This document shows, in pieces, positions 53,246 to 62,027 of a DNA stretch of 64,000 bases. Below the pieces are notes generated by a model. The model was given only the letters and a program-made list of their open reading frames with translations. It made no database searches and was not told the origin of the DNA. Origin of the DNA: Actinoplanes sandaracinus (GTDB lineage: Bacteria; Actinomycetota; Actinomycetes; Mycobacteriales; Micromonosporaceae); contig NZ_JASCTH010000005.1 in NCBI RefSeq assembly GCF_030009775.1, forward strand, positions 186,001 to 250,000, in the 5' to 3' direction. Position numbers and translations under genes: made by a program. The first letter of the stretch is position 1; each line of letters opens with the position of its first letter.

Positions 53246-55489
53246 ATGCATTCACCCCGACACCGTGTGGCGCTGCTCGCCGCCGCCGTCACGATCCCGA
53301 TCGCCGCGGCGGGCCTCGCCCCCACGACCGCCTCCGCCGCGGCGGCGACCCGCTACGAGGCAGAGAACGCGCCGGCCACCTGCGACGGCGCCATCGAGTC
53401 CAACCACACCGGCTTCTCCGGCAGCGGATTCTGCAACGCCACCAACGCGGCCGGCGCCGCCGCGCAATTCCCGGTCACCGCCGCGACGGCGGGCACGGCC
53501 ACCATCGGCATCCGGTACGCCAACGGCGCCGCCGACAACCGCCCGGCGGACGTGCTCGTCAACGGAACGGTCGCCGCATCGGGTGTCCCGTTCCAGCCCA
53601 CCGGCGCGTGGACGACGTGGGGCACCAGGACCCTGACGGTGCCGGTGAACGCCGGCGCCAACACCATCCGGCTGTCCCCGACGAGCGCCGCCGGCCTCGC
53701 CAACGTCGACGCCCTCGACCTCGACGCCGGCGGGACGCCTCCGGCCGAATCGGGCCGGCAGATGGAGGACCTCGACCGGGGCGTGATCAGCGTACGGTCC
53801 GGATCGGGAAACCTGGTGTCGTGGCGACTGTTCGGATACGAGCCGCCGGCCACCGGATTCAACGTGTACCGGGGCTCAGCGAAGGTGAACTCCTCTCCCG
53901 TCACCGACTCCACCAACCTCCTCGACCAGGGAGCGCCGGCCGACGCCTCGTACACCGTCCGCGCGGTGGTGAACGGCGCCGAGCAGGCCGCGTCCGCGCC
54001 GTCGCTGCGTTTCACCGGCGGCAACCACCTGGACGTGCCGATCTCCAGGCCGGGCGGCAACTACACCGCGGGTGACGCCTCCGTCGGCGACGCGGACGGC
54101 GACGGCCAGTACGAGATCTTCCTCAAGTGGGACCCCAGCGACCAGAAGGACAACTCCCAGGCCGGGACGACCAGCAACGTCTACCTCGACGCCTACCGGC
54201 TCAACGGGCAACGTCTCTGGCGCGTCGACCTGGGCCGCAACATCCGCGCCGGCGCCCACTACACCCAGTTCCAGGTGTACGACTACAACGGTGACGGCCG
54301 CGCCGAGATGGCGGTCAAGACCGGCGACGGCACCGTCTCCGGAACCGGGCAGGTCATCGGCAACGCCGCCGCCAACCACCGCAACGGTGACGGCTACATC
54401 CTCACCGGTCCCGAATACCTGACCATGTTCGACGGCCTGACCGGCGCGGCGCTGTCCACGGTCAATTTCGAGCCGGCCCGCGGCAACATCGGCGACTGGG
54501 GCGACACCTACGGCAACCGCGGCGACCGGTTCCTGGCCGGCACCGCCTACCTCGACGGCCGGCGGCCGAGCCTCATCATGGGCCGCGGCTACTACGCCCG
54601 CAGCGCGATCGCCGCCTACGACTTCCGCAACGGCACACTGACCCGGCGGTGGACGTTCGACTCCCGCACCGCCGGCAGCCAGTGGACCGGCCGGGGCACC
54701 CACTCGTTGTCCATCGCCGACGTCGACGGCAACGGCACGGACGAGGTGATCTACGGCGGCATGACCGTCAACGCCGACGGCACCGGCCGCTACACCACCG
54801 GAATCTACGCCCACGGCGACGCGCTGCACGTCGGCGACTTCGTGCCCGCCCGCGCGGGCAAGGAGATCTGGCAGATCCACGAACAGAGCTCCGGCGCCGC
54901 CGCCACACTGCGCGACGCCGCCAACGGCAACGTCATCATGCAGAAGAACAACACCTGCAACTGCGAGGGCCCCGCCCGCGGCGTGGCCGGCGACGTCTAC
55001 GCCGGCAACCCCGGCAGCGAGTTCTGGGGACGAGGCACCGGGCTGACCAACCTCTTCAACGCCGCCGGCGCCAGCGTCGGCCGCACCCCCGCGAGCGCCA
55101 ACTTCGTCGCCTGGTGGGACGGCGACCCGGTGCGGGAGCTGCTCGACGGCAACCACGTCGACAAGTACGGCACCGGCGGCGACACCCGTCTGCTCACCGC
55201 CTCCGGCGCGCACTCGGTCAACGGCACCAAGTCCACTCCGTCACTGTCCGGCGACCTGTTCGGCGACTGGCGCGAGGAGATCATCCTGCCTCGTGACGAC
55301 AACGCCGCGCTGCGGGTCCACGCCACGCCGGTCCCGACCGACCGGCGGATCTTCACGCTGATGCACGACGCCCAGTACCGGAGCGCCGTCGCCTGGCAGA
55401 ACACCGCCTACAACCAGCCGCCGCACCCGAGCTTCTTCCTCGGCGACGGCATGAGCACCCCGCCGCGACCGGACATCCACGTGCGCTGA
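53246..55489 (+). CDS. Secreted CBM35 plus PL11 rhamnogalacturonan lyase
   Basis: The 747-residue enzyme has a signal peptide (cleavage near ASAAA) and an N-terminal CBM35-like module (TRYEAENAPATCDGAI, SGFCNATNAAGAAAQF, ANTIRLSPTS). A fibronectin-like segment and an eight-bladed PL11 propeller follow. Calcium-binding repeats such as DADGDGQYEIFLKWDPSDQK, YDYNGDGRAEMAVKTGDG and DVDGNGTDEV are characteristic of YesW/YesX-type lyases. C-terminal GDLFGDWREEIILPRDD matches the family end. It cleaves the rhamnogalacturonan I backbone, complementing the CE12-type esterase. Confidence 0.95.
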   Translation: MHSPRHRVALLAAAVTIPIAAAGLAPTTASAAAATRYEAENAPATCDGAIESNHTGFSGSGFCNATNAAGAAAQFPVTAATAGTATIGIRYANGAADNRPADVLVNGTVAASGVPFQPTGAWTTWGTRTLTVPVNAGANTIRLSPTSAAGLANVDALDLDAGGTPPAESGRQMEDLDRGVISVRSGSGNLVSWRLFGYEPPATGFNVYRGSAKVNSSPVTDSTNLLDQGAPADASYTVRAVVNGAEQAASAPSLRFTGGNHLDVPISRPGGNYTAGDASVGDADGDGQYEIFLKWDPSDQKDNSQAGTTSNVYLDAYRLNGQRLWRVDLGRNIRAGAHYTQFQVYDYNGDGRAEMAVKTGDGTVSGTGQVIGNAAANHRNGDGYILTGPEYLTMFDGLTGAALSTVNFEPARGNIGDWGDTYGNRGDRFLAGTAYLDGRRPSLIMGRGYYARSAIAAYDFRNGTLTRRWTFDSRTAGSQWTGRGTHSLSIADVDGNGTDEVIYGGMTVNADGTGRYTTGIYAHGDALHVGDFVPARAGKEIWQIHEQSSGAAATLRDAANGNVIMQKNNTCNCEGPARGVAGDVYAGNPGSEFWGRGTGLTNLFNAAGASVGRTPASANFVAWWDGDPVRELLDGNHVDKYGTGGDTRLLTASGAHSVNGTKSTPSLSGDLFGDWREEIILPRDDNAALRVHATPVPTDRRIFTLMHDAQYRSAVAWQNTAYNQPPHPSFFLGDGMSTPPRPDIHVR

Positions 55490-55500
55490 GCTGCTCTGAC

Positions 55501-55547
55501 ACCGGCCGGTCCCGCGGGTGGAGCACTGCCTGCGGGGACCGGCCGGT
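55501..55547 (+). terminator. Hairpin terminator after the lyase gene
   Basis: ACCGGCCGGTCCC pairs with its exact complement (13-bp stem) across a 21-base loop, 11 bases after the stop. The remaining 55548-55712 shows no gene. Confidence 0.7.
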
Positions 55548-55712
55548 CCGCTCCCGTCATTTGTCCCTCTGGGCCGTCGTGGGGCCCTCCCAGGGCAGCG
55601 CCACACTCACCGCCGGGAGCCCCACCCGCATCCGCCACTCGACGGGGTCACTTTGCTGGCCAGGGGCGTGTTTCGGGCACTCCCGTCGAGACGCTTTCGG
55701 TACGGTCGAAGC

Positions 55713-56396
55713 ATGAAGGAGCGCCACAGTGTGTCTGGTGTTGTCGCATTAGCCACGGTCCTCTTAGCCGGATGTAGCTCACACGACTCAGCCAAGATTG
55801 AGGCGCCACCTCCCTCCCCTTCCCTCAATTGCGCGGATGTGAATCTGCCGCAGTCCGAATGGATGAAGCACTGCGCCAGCGGGAACGCGACTCCCGGTTC
55901 GGACTTGGTGGTCGTCAAGGTCGGGCAACCACTACGATATCAATACGACTACACGGATGGGACTTCCAGCTTTCAGCTAGAGGTCAACGTGTCGAAAATT
56001 GAGTGCGGCATTGAATCCATACCCCGTGCCGCCGATAACCCGGCGTGGGACGGCAGCGACGACATCCCTCGAATGATCGATGCAACACCCGCTCCAGGAA
56101 AGGAATTCTGCAGAGCTGTCGCGACGATGAAGAACATCGGCAGGACTCCCGGCCGCACCGTTCAGTTCGGCAATCTCGTGATAGATAAGGGAGAGTTCAA
56201 GGAATCAGACGGTGATGCAGACATAACAGATAACGTGAATGGAGACCTCGCCAATGCCGGCAAAGAGCTGAATCCCGGCGACTCGGCCGAATGGGTTCAA
56301 ATTTGGAGTGCGCCGGTCGGCGCAAGGCCCCTCGCGGTCCTCTTTCCCATGACGACCCTTATGTCCGGCCCCCTCTACCGCATAGAACAAGCGTAG
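55713..56396 (+). CDS. Secreted lipoprotein with DUF4352-like beta domain
   Basis: The 227-residue protein has a lipobox (VLLAGCSS) and a Pro-rich linker. A beta-rich region follows (VVVKVGQPLRYQYDYTDGTSSF, FQLEVNVSKIECGIES, VATMKNIGRTPGRTVQFGNL, in outline) of the Telokin-like DUF4352 type. Function unknown; such proteins are exported extracytoplasmic factors. Codon use and GC are lower than in the carbohydrate genes before it, suggesting separate origin. ATG at 55713. Confidence 0.7.
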   Translation: MKERHSVSGVVALATVLLAGCSSHDSAKIEAPPPSPSLNCADVNLPQSEWMKHCASGNATPGSDLVVVKVGQPLRYQYDYTDGTSSFQLEVNVSKIECGIESIPRAADNPAWDGSDDIPRMIDATPAPGKEFCRAVATMKNIGRTPGRTVQFGNLVIDKGEFKESDGDADITDNVNGDLANAGKELNPGDSAEWVQIWSAPVGARPLAVLFPMTTLMSGPLYRIEQA

Positions 56397-56449
56397 CGGC
56401 TTTTGCCAGGACAGTTTCGAGATCGACCAGGAGCATCTCGAGGCCGCCA

Positions 56450-56583
56450 TGGAGGAGGCTCGGCGTATGTCGCCAGGAGCACCGGAAAGGCATGCGATCG
56501 TGGCGCAGGTCCACCTGGCGTGGGCAAACAAGAAGATCGTCACGCGGCTCGCCGGAGCACTGGACGAGGCGCGGCACAGGTAG
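56450..56583 (+). CDS. Possible small ORF or gene remnant
   Basis: A 44-codon frame from ATG at 56450 encodes a helical, soluble peptide (MEEARRMSPGAPERH, then IVAQVHLAWANKKIVTR). The same frame stays open upstream to about 56389 (FEIDQEHLEAA), so it may be the tail of a decayed gene. No family is recognised. The neighbouring 56584-56729 shows nothing. Confidence 0.3.
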
Positions 56584-56729
56584 CCGGCTACTATCAGCTT
56601 GGGAATCGCCTTGATTGCACCGCCACCGTTCACCCCTGGCGAGGTCGGCGATGCGTGGGGCTCGTTGAGCTCCAGATGACCGATCTTGACCGTTGTTCGC
56701 CGGTCGATCGGGCACGTAATGTCTGGCAT

Positions 56730-56909
56730 TCAGGAGAACAGTTGCACCATCGGCCACGAGACCGCGGCCACCACAACCAAGATAAATAGTAAGAAAACCC
56801 CAAAGCAGCCATCGCCGCCGCCGTTCTCACGCCGGCGCTGCCGTTCGGCGTTCTCTTGGACTTCGCGCTTCATCTTCTCGCCTGGGTCGTACCAGCCGGC
56901 TGACGACAT
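56730..56909 (-). CDS. Small C-terminally anchored membrane protein
   Basis: The 59-residue product has a charged N-terminal half (DPGEKMKREVQENAERQRRR) and a single hydrophobic helix (CFGVFLLFILVVVAAVSW) near the end. The ATG at 56909 has GAGGTGAG upstream. No family is assigned. It is opposite in strand to the lipoprotein gene. The 56910-57153 stretch shows no further supported gene. Confidence 0.55.
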   Translation of the reverse strand: MSSAGWYDPGEKMKREVQENAERQRRRENGGGDGCFGVFLLFILVVVAAVSWPMVQLFS

Positions 56910-57153
56910 GCTCACCTCGCAAGATCGCGTACGTAAGGTCGCTCGAACTCCATACAGCGTGATCCTCAGAGAGGACTCTCGCAAGACGCTCCGTCTGTGG
57001 TTACCACGGAAGAGATGACACACGGTCCAAGAGTTGTCGACCATAGCGCCCGTGCACGCGCCCGCATGTTCTTCGGCTCGCGAGTTCCAGCCAACCAGCG
57101 TATCGAGCGACGTGGTGAATTGATCAGTTGCGTTAAAGCAAGATCCCTGGGTG

Positions 57154-57720
57154 TCAAGGCTGTATTACCCCCAGGAGGTGGCGTAATCGCAGGTCGAAGA
57201 AGGCGAGCGGGTGCGTCTGCTGGATTTGACCGCCAGGCTCGGGTCGAACGTTCCGATGAAGCCGGTCAGTTTCTGGTCGCTCATCCCGGTGAGCCGGGCC
57301 ATCTGCGGGAGTAGCCATACCGCGTCGGAGTACGGGATCTCGGTGCCGCCGTCGATCCGCAGGTCGCGGCGCCAGCCGTGCAGGTGGGTCCAGAAATCGG
57401 CGGCGCTCAGTTTGCCGGCGCGAGTGAAGTCGGCGGTCATCATCATGAATGGCCGGTTGATGTCGGCGGTGATCGGGGGTTGGCATTGCATCGGGCCATC
57501 CAGGCTGAGCCCGGCCCGGGCGCGCTTGCCCTCGTAGCCCTTCTCGATGTCGACCAGGGCGGCCGTCTCCAGCACGCTCAAGTGTTTGGAGAGGTTGCCG
57601 GCGGTCAGGTCGAGATGGGTACGCGGGTAGCGAACTCGACCCGCCGTGCCTCGTGCCCCGCCGTCAGCCCGAAGTGGTGCTCGAGTCGTGTTCGCGACGG
57701 CACGACCGGTGACGGGCGGG
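57154..57720 (-). pseudogene. Remnants of a winged-helix regulator and an alpha/beta hydrolase
   Basis: On the minus strand, a fragment of a winged-helix regulator (LTAGNLSKHLSVLETAALVDIEKGY in outline) runs straight into the C-terminal part of an alpha/beta hydrolase (DINRPFMMMTADFTR, DFWTHLHGWRRDLRIDGG, SDAVWLLPQMARLTGMSDQK). The hydrolase then changes frame near 57225, where QTHPLAFFDLRLRHLLG continues in another frame to a stop at 57154. Further upstream a frame with RLEHHFGLTAGHEARRVEFAT hints at the missing regulator N-terminus. Deletion has fused two genes, and frameshifts have broken both. Confidence 0.65.
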
Positions 57721-57762
57721 TACGGTCGCCCTGCCACCCATCGCCTATCCAGGGGGGCCGGC

Positions 57763-59148
57763 ATGAGCGCCACCAGCGCAGCGACCGATGCCACCGCGAT
57801 CCGCCTGCTGCGACAGCGGCTCGGCGCGCGGCTCGTCACCGCCGGTGACGACGAGTTCGCCGTGGCCCGGCAGGTCTGGAACGCCGCCGTGACCCGCCGG
57901 CCCGCCGTGATCGCCCGCTGCGCCGACACGGACGAGGTCAGCCTCGCGGTGCGCGCCGCCCGTGACGCCGGCCTGCCCCTGTCGGTACGGGCGGGCGGCC
58001 ATGACTGGGCCGGACGTGCTCTGCGCGACGGCGGCCTCGTCGTCGACCTCACCCTGATGCGCGGCACCCACGCCGACACCGCCGCCCGCACCGTCAGCGT
58101 CCAGGGTGGCGCGACGGCCGCCGATCTGCTCGCCGCGACCACCCCGCACGGCATGGCCACCGCGACCGGTGTGGTCAGCTCGGTCGGCATGGCCGGGCTC
58201 ACCACCGTCGGCGGATACGGCGGCCTGATCGGCCGGCACGGGCTCGCTCTGGACAATCTGCTGGACGCCGACGTCGTCCTCGCCGACGGCGCCACCGTGA
58301 CGGCCGGGCCGGACCACGACAGTGAGCTGTGGTGGGCGCTGCGCGGCGGGGGCGGCAATTTCGGTGTCGTCACCCGGCTGCGGTACCGGCTGCACGCGTT
58401 GCCGGTCGTGCTGGCCGGCATGCTGATGTTCCCGTTCGGCGAGGCCGCCGCCGTCCTCTCCGGATACGCCGAGGTGGTGGCGGACGCTCCCGACGAGCTC
58501 ACCGTCATGTGCGGGTTCCTGCCCGGGCCGGACGGCCGCGCACTGCCGTTCGTCTGCCCGTTCTGGTCCGGGACCGACCTGGCCGCCGGTGACCGGGCGG
58601 TGGCGCGGCTGCGGGCCCTGGGGCATCCGATCGTCGATCAGGTGGGCCCGATGCCGTACCCGGCCGCGCTCGCGATGTTCGACGGCAACATCTCCGACCG
58701 CAACCACTATCTGCTGCGCAGCCGCTGGTTCCCCGAGATGTCGGCGGACGCCGTGGACGCGCTGGTCGCCGGCGCCGGCGCGGTGACGTCACCGTACTCG
58801 GCGCTGATCGTGAACCGGTTCCACGGCGCGGCGGCCCGGATCGAGCCGGGCGCCACCGCTTTCGCGATGCGGTCCCCGCACCAGGTGGCCGAGGTGATCG
58901 CGGTGTGGCCGCCCGGTGAGTCGCCGCAGCGGCACCGGGCCTGGGCCGACTCGGTGGTGACGGCACTCGACCCGATAGCGCTGCCGGGCGGATACCCGAA
59001 TCTGCTCGGGCCCGAGGAGGACGACCGGGCCCGGGCCTCCTACGGGGCGAACCTGGACCGGCTGCTGGCGGCCAAACGCGCCTACGATCCCGGAAACGTC
59101 TTCGCCTCCGCGGTGCCGGCCCTTCTGGAGGAGACCGCGCTCTCCTGA
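57763..59148 (+). CDS. FAD-binding oxidoreductase, BBE/VAO type
   Basis: The 461-residue protein has the PCMH FAD domain (LPLSVRAGGHDWAGRAL, with His as the likely flavin-attachment site; VVDLTLMRG; ATGVVSSVGMAGLTTVGGYG, in outline) and a C-terminal BBE tail (NLDRLLAAKRAYDPGNVF). Members oxidise sugars, alkaloids or secondary metabolites. The second Cys of bicovalent enzymes is not evident. No signal peptide. ATG at 57763. Confidence 0.9.
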   Translation: MSATSAATDATAIRLLRQRLGARLVTAGDDEFAVARQVWNAAVTRRPAVIARCADTDEVSLAVRAARDAGLPLSVRAGGHDWAGRALRDGGLVVDLTLMRGTHADTAARTVSVQGGATAADLLAATTPHGMATATGVVSSVGMAGLTTVGGYGGLIGRHGLALDNLLDADVVLADGATVTAGPDHDSELWWALRGGGGNFGVVTRLRYRLHALPVVLAGMLMFPFGEAAAVLSGYAEVVADAPDELTVMCGFLPGPDGRALPFVCPFWSGTDLAAGDRAVARLRALGHPIVDQVGPMPYPAALAMFDGNISDRNHYLLRSRWFPEMSADAVDALVAGAGAVTSPYSALIVNRFHGAAARIEPGATAFAMRSPHQVAEVIAVWPPGESPQRHRAWADSVVTALDPIALPGGYPNLLGPEEDDRARASYGANLDRLLAAKRAYDPGNVFASAVPALLEETALS

Positions 59149-59389
59149 GAAGGCCACACCCGGCTTTCCTGAGTAGGCCACACCGGCCGGAAACGGCCTG
59201 GCACGCGGTTGTCATTGCCGACCCCCACATCGGCCCTTACTGTCGTTTATAGAAGCGTCGGCGGTCAGCCGGTGGCGAGACGGCGAATCCGCGGGTGTCC
59301 ACCCGCGACGAGACCAGCCGTCCCTCTCCCCCCACTTTCAGCCTCGGTGCCACGGCCCCGGCGCGCCCCCCGAAAGAAGGCCTGTTCCC

Positions 59390-60856
59390 ATGCGCAGAGT
59401 GTGGTTCCGCGCCGCCGTCCTGGCCGGCTTGCTCCTGCCCGGCACGCTGCTTCCGGTCTCCCAGCTCCATGCCACGACCACCGCCTCCGCGCCGACGATG
59501 GCCAGCCGCCTGGCCGCGGTCGGGGTCGCGAAGAGCATGAACTACTACCCGTCCAACGCCGGCTGGTCGTCGATGTGGACGAACTTCGACCCGGCTCGTG
59601 TCAACACCGATCTCGCCAGGGTCGCCACGCTCGGCGCGGACAACGTCCGGGTCATCGTCTTCCCCCAGACGTTCGGATACCCGACGCCGGCCGCTACCTA
59701 CACCGAGCGGCTTCGCACCGTCATCGACCTCGCCGCGGTTCACGGCCTGACCGTCAAGGTGACCCTGTTCGACTGGTGGTCCGGTTACTCCGACGTGGCC
59801 AACAGCATCGCCTGGGCCAACGCCGTGCTGGCGCCGTACGTGAACGACCCCCGGGTGATCGCCGTCGAGCTGAAGAACGAGTTCCAGCCGAACGACACCA
59901 GCGCGGTCGCCTGGGTTCGCCAGGTGATCCCCGCGATCCGCACCACCGCTCCGGCCATGCCGCTCACCCTGTCGGTCGACGGCGGCACCGGCGCGGCCGG
60001 CATGGCACAGATCAAGACCCTTCTCGCCAGTACGCCGCTGGACTACTACGACTTCCACTTCTACGGCGCCTCGGAACGGTCCCTCGCCGAGATCCGCCGC
60101 GCCCAGGCCGCGGTCGCCCCCGCCCCGATGGTCATCGGCGAGACCGGTGCCAGCACCCTGACCGGCACCGACGGGCACCAGGGCGCCTACCTGGCCCGGG
60201 TCTTCCGCGCCGCCCGGGAGGCGGGCACCGGATCGGTGTCCCCGTGGACGCTCAACGACTTCTCCCCCGGCGCCATCCCGCCCAACTCGGCGGTGTCCAC
60301 GCAGCCCGCCCAGTACAAGTTCGGCCTGCACCGCACCGACGGCGCCCCGAAGTTCGCCGCCTCGGTGGTCACCACCGCGTGGACGACCGGGACCACCCCG
60401 AACAGCATCCTGAACCTGAGTTTCGAAGCCGCGGCGATCGACTCGCCGTGGCGGCAGCACCTGCCCGAGGCCGGCACCGCCGTGATCACCACCGAATCGG
60501 CGCGCACCGGCACCCAGTCGGCCCGGTTCTCCGGCACCACCCGGACCCCCTCCGGGCTGCCGTCGCTGGTCACCTCGCCGATCACGCCGGTTCAGGTCGG
60601 CTACCGGTGGCGTGCCGAGGCGTACGCCCGCGCCGTCGCCGCCACCGGCACCACGGAGATCGCGCTGAGCTGGTTCGACATCAACGGCCAGTGGATCGGC
60701 CAGAACACCTCGAACCGGCTGCCGTCCGGGAACTCCAGCTGGACGAAACTCGTCGTGGAGACCGTCGCCCCGGCCGGAGCGGCGGGCGTGCAACTGCACC
60801 TGAAGTCGGGTGACAACACCGGCACGGTCTGGTTCGACGACGTCGCGGTGTCCTGA
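59390..60856 (+). CDS. Secreted GH5-like glycoside hydrolase with C-terminal CBM4/9-like domain
   Basis: The 488-residue protein has a signal peptide (LLLPGTLLPVSQLHA). The TIM barrel has likely acid/base Glu in VIAVELKNEF and nucleophile Glu in MVIGETGAS, with WTLNDFSPG nearby, as in GH5 and related clan A enzymes. The C-terminal 150 residues (LNLSFEAAAIDSPW, TESARTGTQSARF, KLVVETVAPAGA, WFDDVAV) match the CBM4/9-type beta-sandwich. The substrate (beta-glucan or mannan) is not resolved. The 241-bp leader (59149-59389) has a small duplication but no obvious operator of the other types. Confidence 0.85.
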   Translation: MRRVWFRAAVLAGLLLPGTLLPVSQLHATTTASAPTMASRLAAVGVAKSMNYYPSNAGWSSMWTNFDPARVNTDLARVATLGADNVRVIVFPQTFGYPTPAATYTERLRTVIDLAAVHGLTVKVTLFDWWSGYSDVANSIAWANAVLAPYVNDPRVIAVELKNEFQPNDTSAVAWVRQVIPAIRTTAPAMPLTLSVDGGTGAAGMAQIKTLLASTPLDYYDFHFYGASERSLAEIRRAQAAVAPAPMVIGETGASTLTGTDGHQGAYLARVFRAAREAGTGSVSPWTLNDFSPGAIPPNSAVSTQPAQYKFGLHRTDGAPKFAASVVTTAWTTGTTPNSILNLSFEAAAIDSPWRQHLPEAGTAVITTESARTGTQSARFSGTTRTPSGLPSLVTSPITPVQVGYRWRAEAYARAVAATGTTEIALSWFDINGQWIGQNTSNRLPSGNSSWTKLVVETVAPAGAAGVQLHLKSGDNTGTVWFDDVAVS

Positions 60857-60948
60857 CCGGCCGGTGGTCGCGCGAGGGCGGGCGGCGCCGTGGCCGTACG
60901 ACAGCCCGCCGTTGATCGCCGGATCCCGCCGCCTGGCAGGATGGGCCG

Positions 60949-61989
60949 GTGCGCGCCGTGGTGTTCGATGCCGTCAGATCCGAACCGGAAGTCCGGGAGG
61001 TCGCCGAGCCGACGGCGCCGGTCGGTGGGGTGGTGGTCCGGGTCCTGGCCACCGGGATGTGCCGCAGCGACTGGCACGGCTGGGCGGGTCACGACGACGA
61101 CATCGTCCCGCCGCACGTGCCGGGTCACGAGCTGGCCGGTGTCGTGGCCGAGGTCGGCGCGGGAGTCGAGCGCTGGGCGGCCGGTGACCGGGTGACCGTT
61201 CCGTTCGTCTGCGGCTGCGGGCGGTGTGAGTGGTGCCGGACCGGGCAGGCGCAGGTCTGCCCGGACCAGCGGCAGCCGGGGTTCACCCACTGGGGCTCGT
61301 TCGCCGAGTACGTCGCCCTGCACGCCGCCGACACCAACCTGATCGCGATCCCCGGCCAGGTCGGCTTCGCGGCCGCGGCGAGTCTCGGATGCCGGTTCGC
61401 CACCGCGTACCGCGCTCTGGTCGGCCGTGCCCGGGTCGCCGAAGGCGAGTGGGTGAGCGTGGTCGGCGCCGGCGGCGTCGGGCTCAGCGCGGTGATGATC
61501 GCCCGTGCGCTGGGCGCCCGGGTGGTCGCGGTGGACCGGAACCCGCGAGCTCTCGCCGTGGCGGCCGAGCTCGGGGCGGAGCACACGTTGCTCGCCGACG
61601 GCGCCGACATTCCCGCCGCGATCGCCGCGGTGACCGGCGGCGGCAGCCACGTCTCCGTCGACGCGGTCGGCAGCGAGCAGACCTGCGCCGACGCGATCCT
61701 CGGCCTGCGCCGGCGGGGCCGCCACGTGCAGGTGGGGCTGCTGCCGCCGGTCGACGGGCTCCCCCGGGCGCCGATGGCGCGGGTGATCGGCTGGGAACTC
61801 GACGTGCTGGGCAGTCACGGGATGGCCGCGGCCGACTATCCGGGCATGCTGGCGCTCATCGAGCGGGGCACGCTGCAGCCTCAGCGCCTGATCGAGCGCA
61901 CGATCGGACTGGCCGAGGCGGCGCGGCTGCTGCCCGTCTACGACACTGCCACGGTCGCCGGAATGACCATGATCGACCCCACTCGCTGA
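60949..61989 (+). CDS. Zinc-dependent alcohol dehydrogenase (MDR family)
   Basis: The 346-residue protein has catalytic zinc ligands in GMCRSDWHGWAGH and PGHELAG. A structural-zinc cysteine cluster (CGCGRCEWCRTGQAQVC) and a Rossmann NAD motif (VVGAGGVGLSAVMIARALGA) follow. No signal peptide. Substrate unknown; a primary or secondary alcohol is typical. GTG start at 60949. Confidence 0.92.
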   Translation: MRAVVFDAVRSEPEVREVAEPTAPVGGVVVRVLATGMCRSDWHGWAGHDDDIVPPHVPGHELAGVVAEVGAGVERWAAGDRVTVPFVCGCGRCEWCRTGQAQVCPDQRQPGFTHWGSFAEYVALHAADTNLIAIPGQVGFAAAASLGCRFATAYRALVGRARVAEGEWVSVVGAGGVGLSAVMIARALGARVVAVDRNPRALAVAAELGAEHTLLADGADIPAAIAAVTGGGSHVSVDAVGSEQTCADAILGLRRRGRHVQVGLLPPVDGLPRAPMARVIGWELDVLGSHGMAAADYPGMLALIERGTLQPQRLIERTIGLAEAARLLPVYDTATVAGMTMIDPTR

Positions 61990-62027
61990 CGCCCGCGGTG
62001 GGCCGACCCGAGCGGCGGCTACCGAGG

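Noticed and set aside
56205..56729. Minus-strand 174-codon frame opposite the lipoprotein's end
   Set aside because: No domain, no ribosome site, and it overlaps the supported lipoprotein gene.
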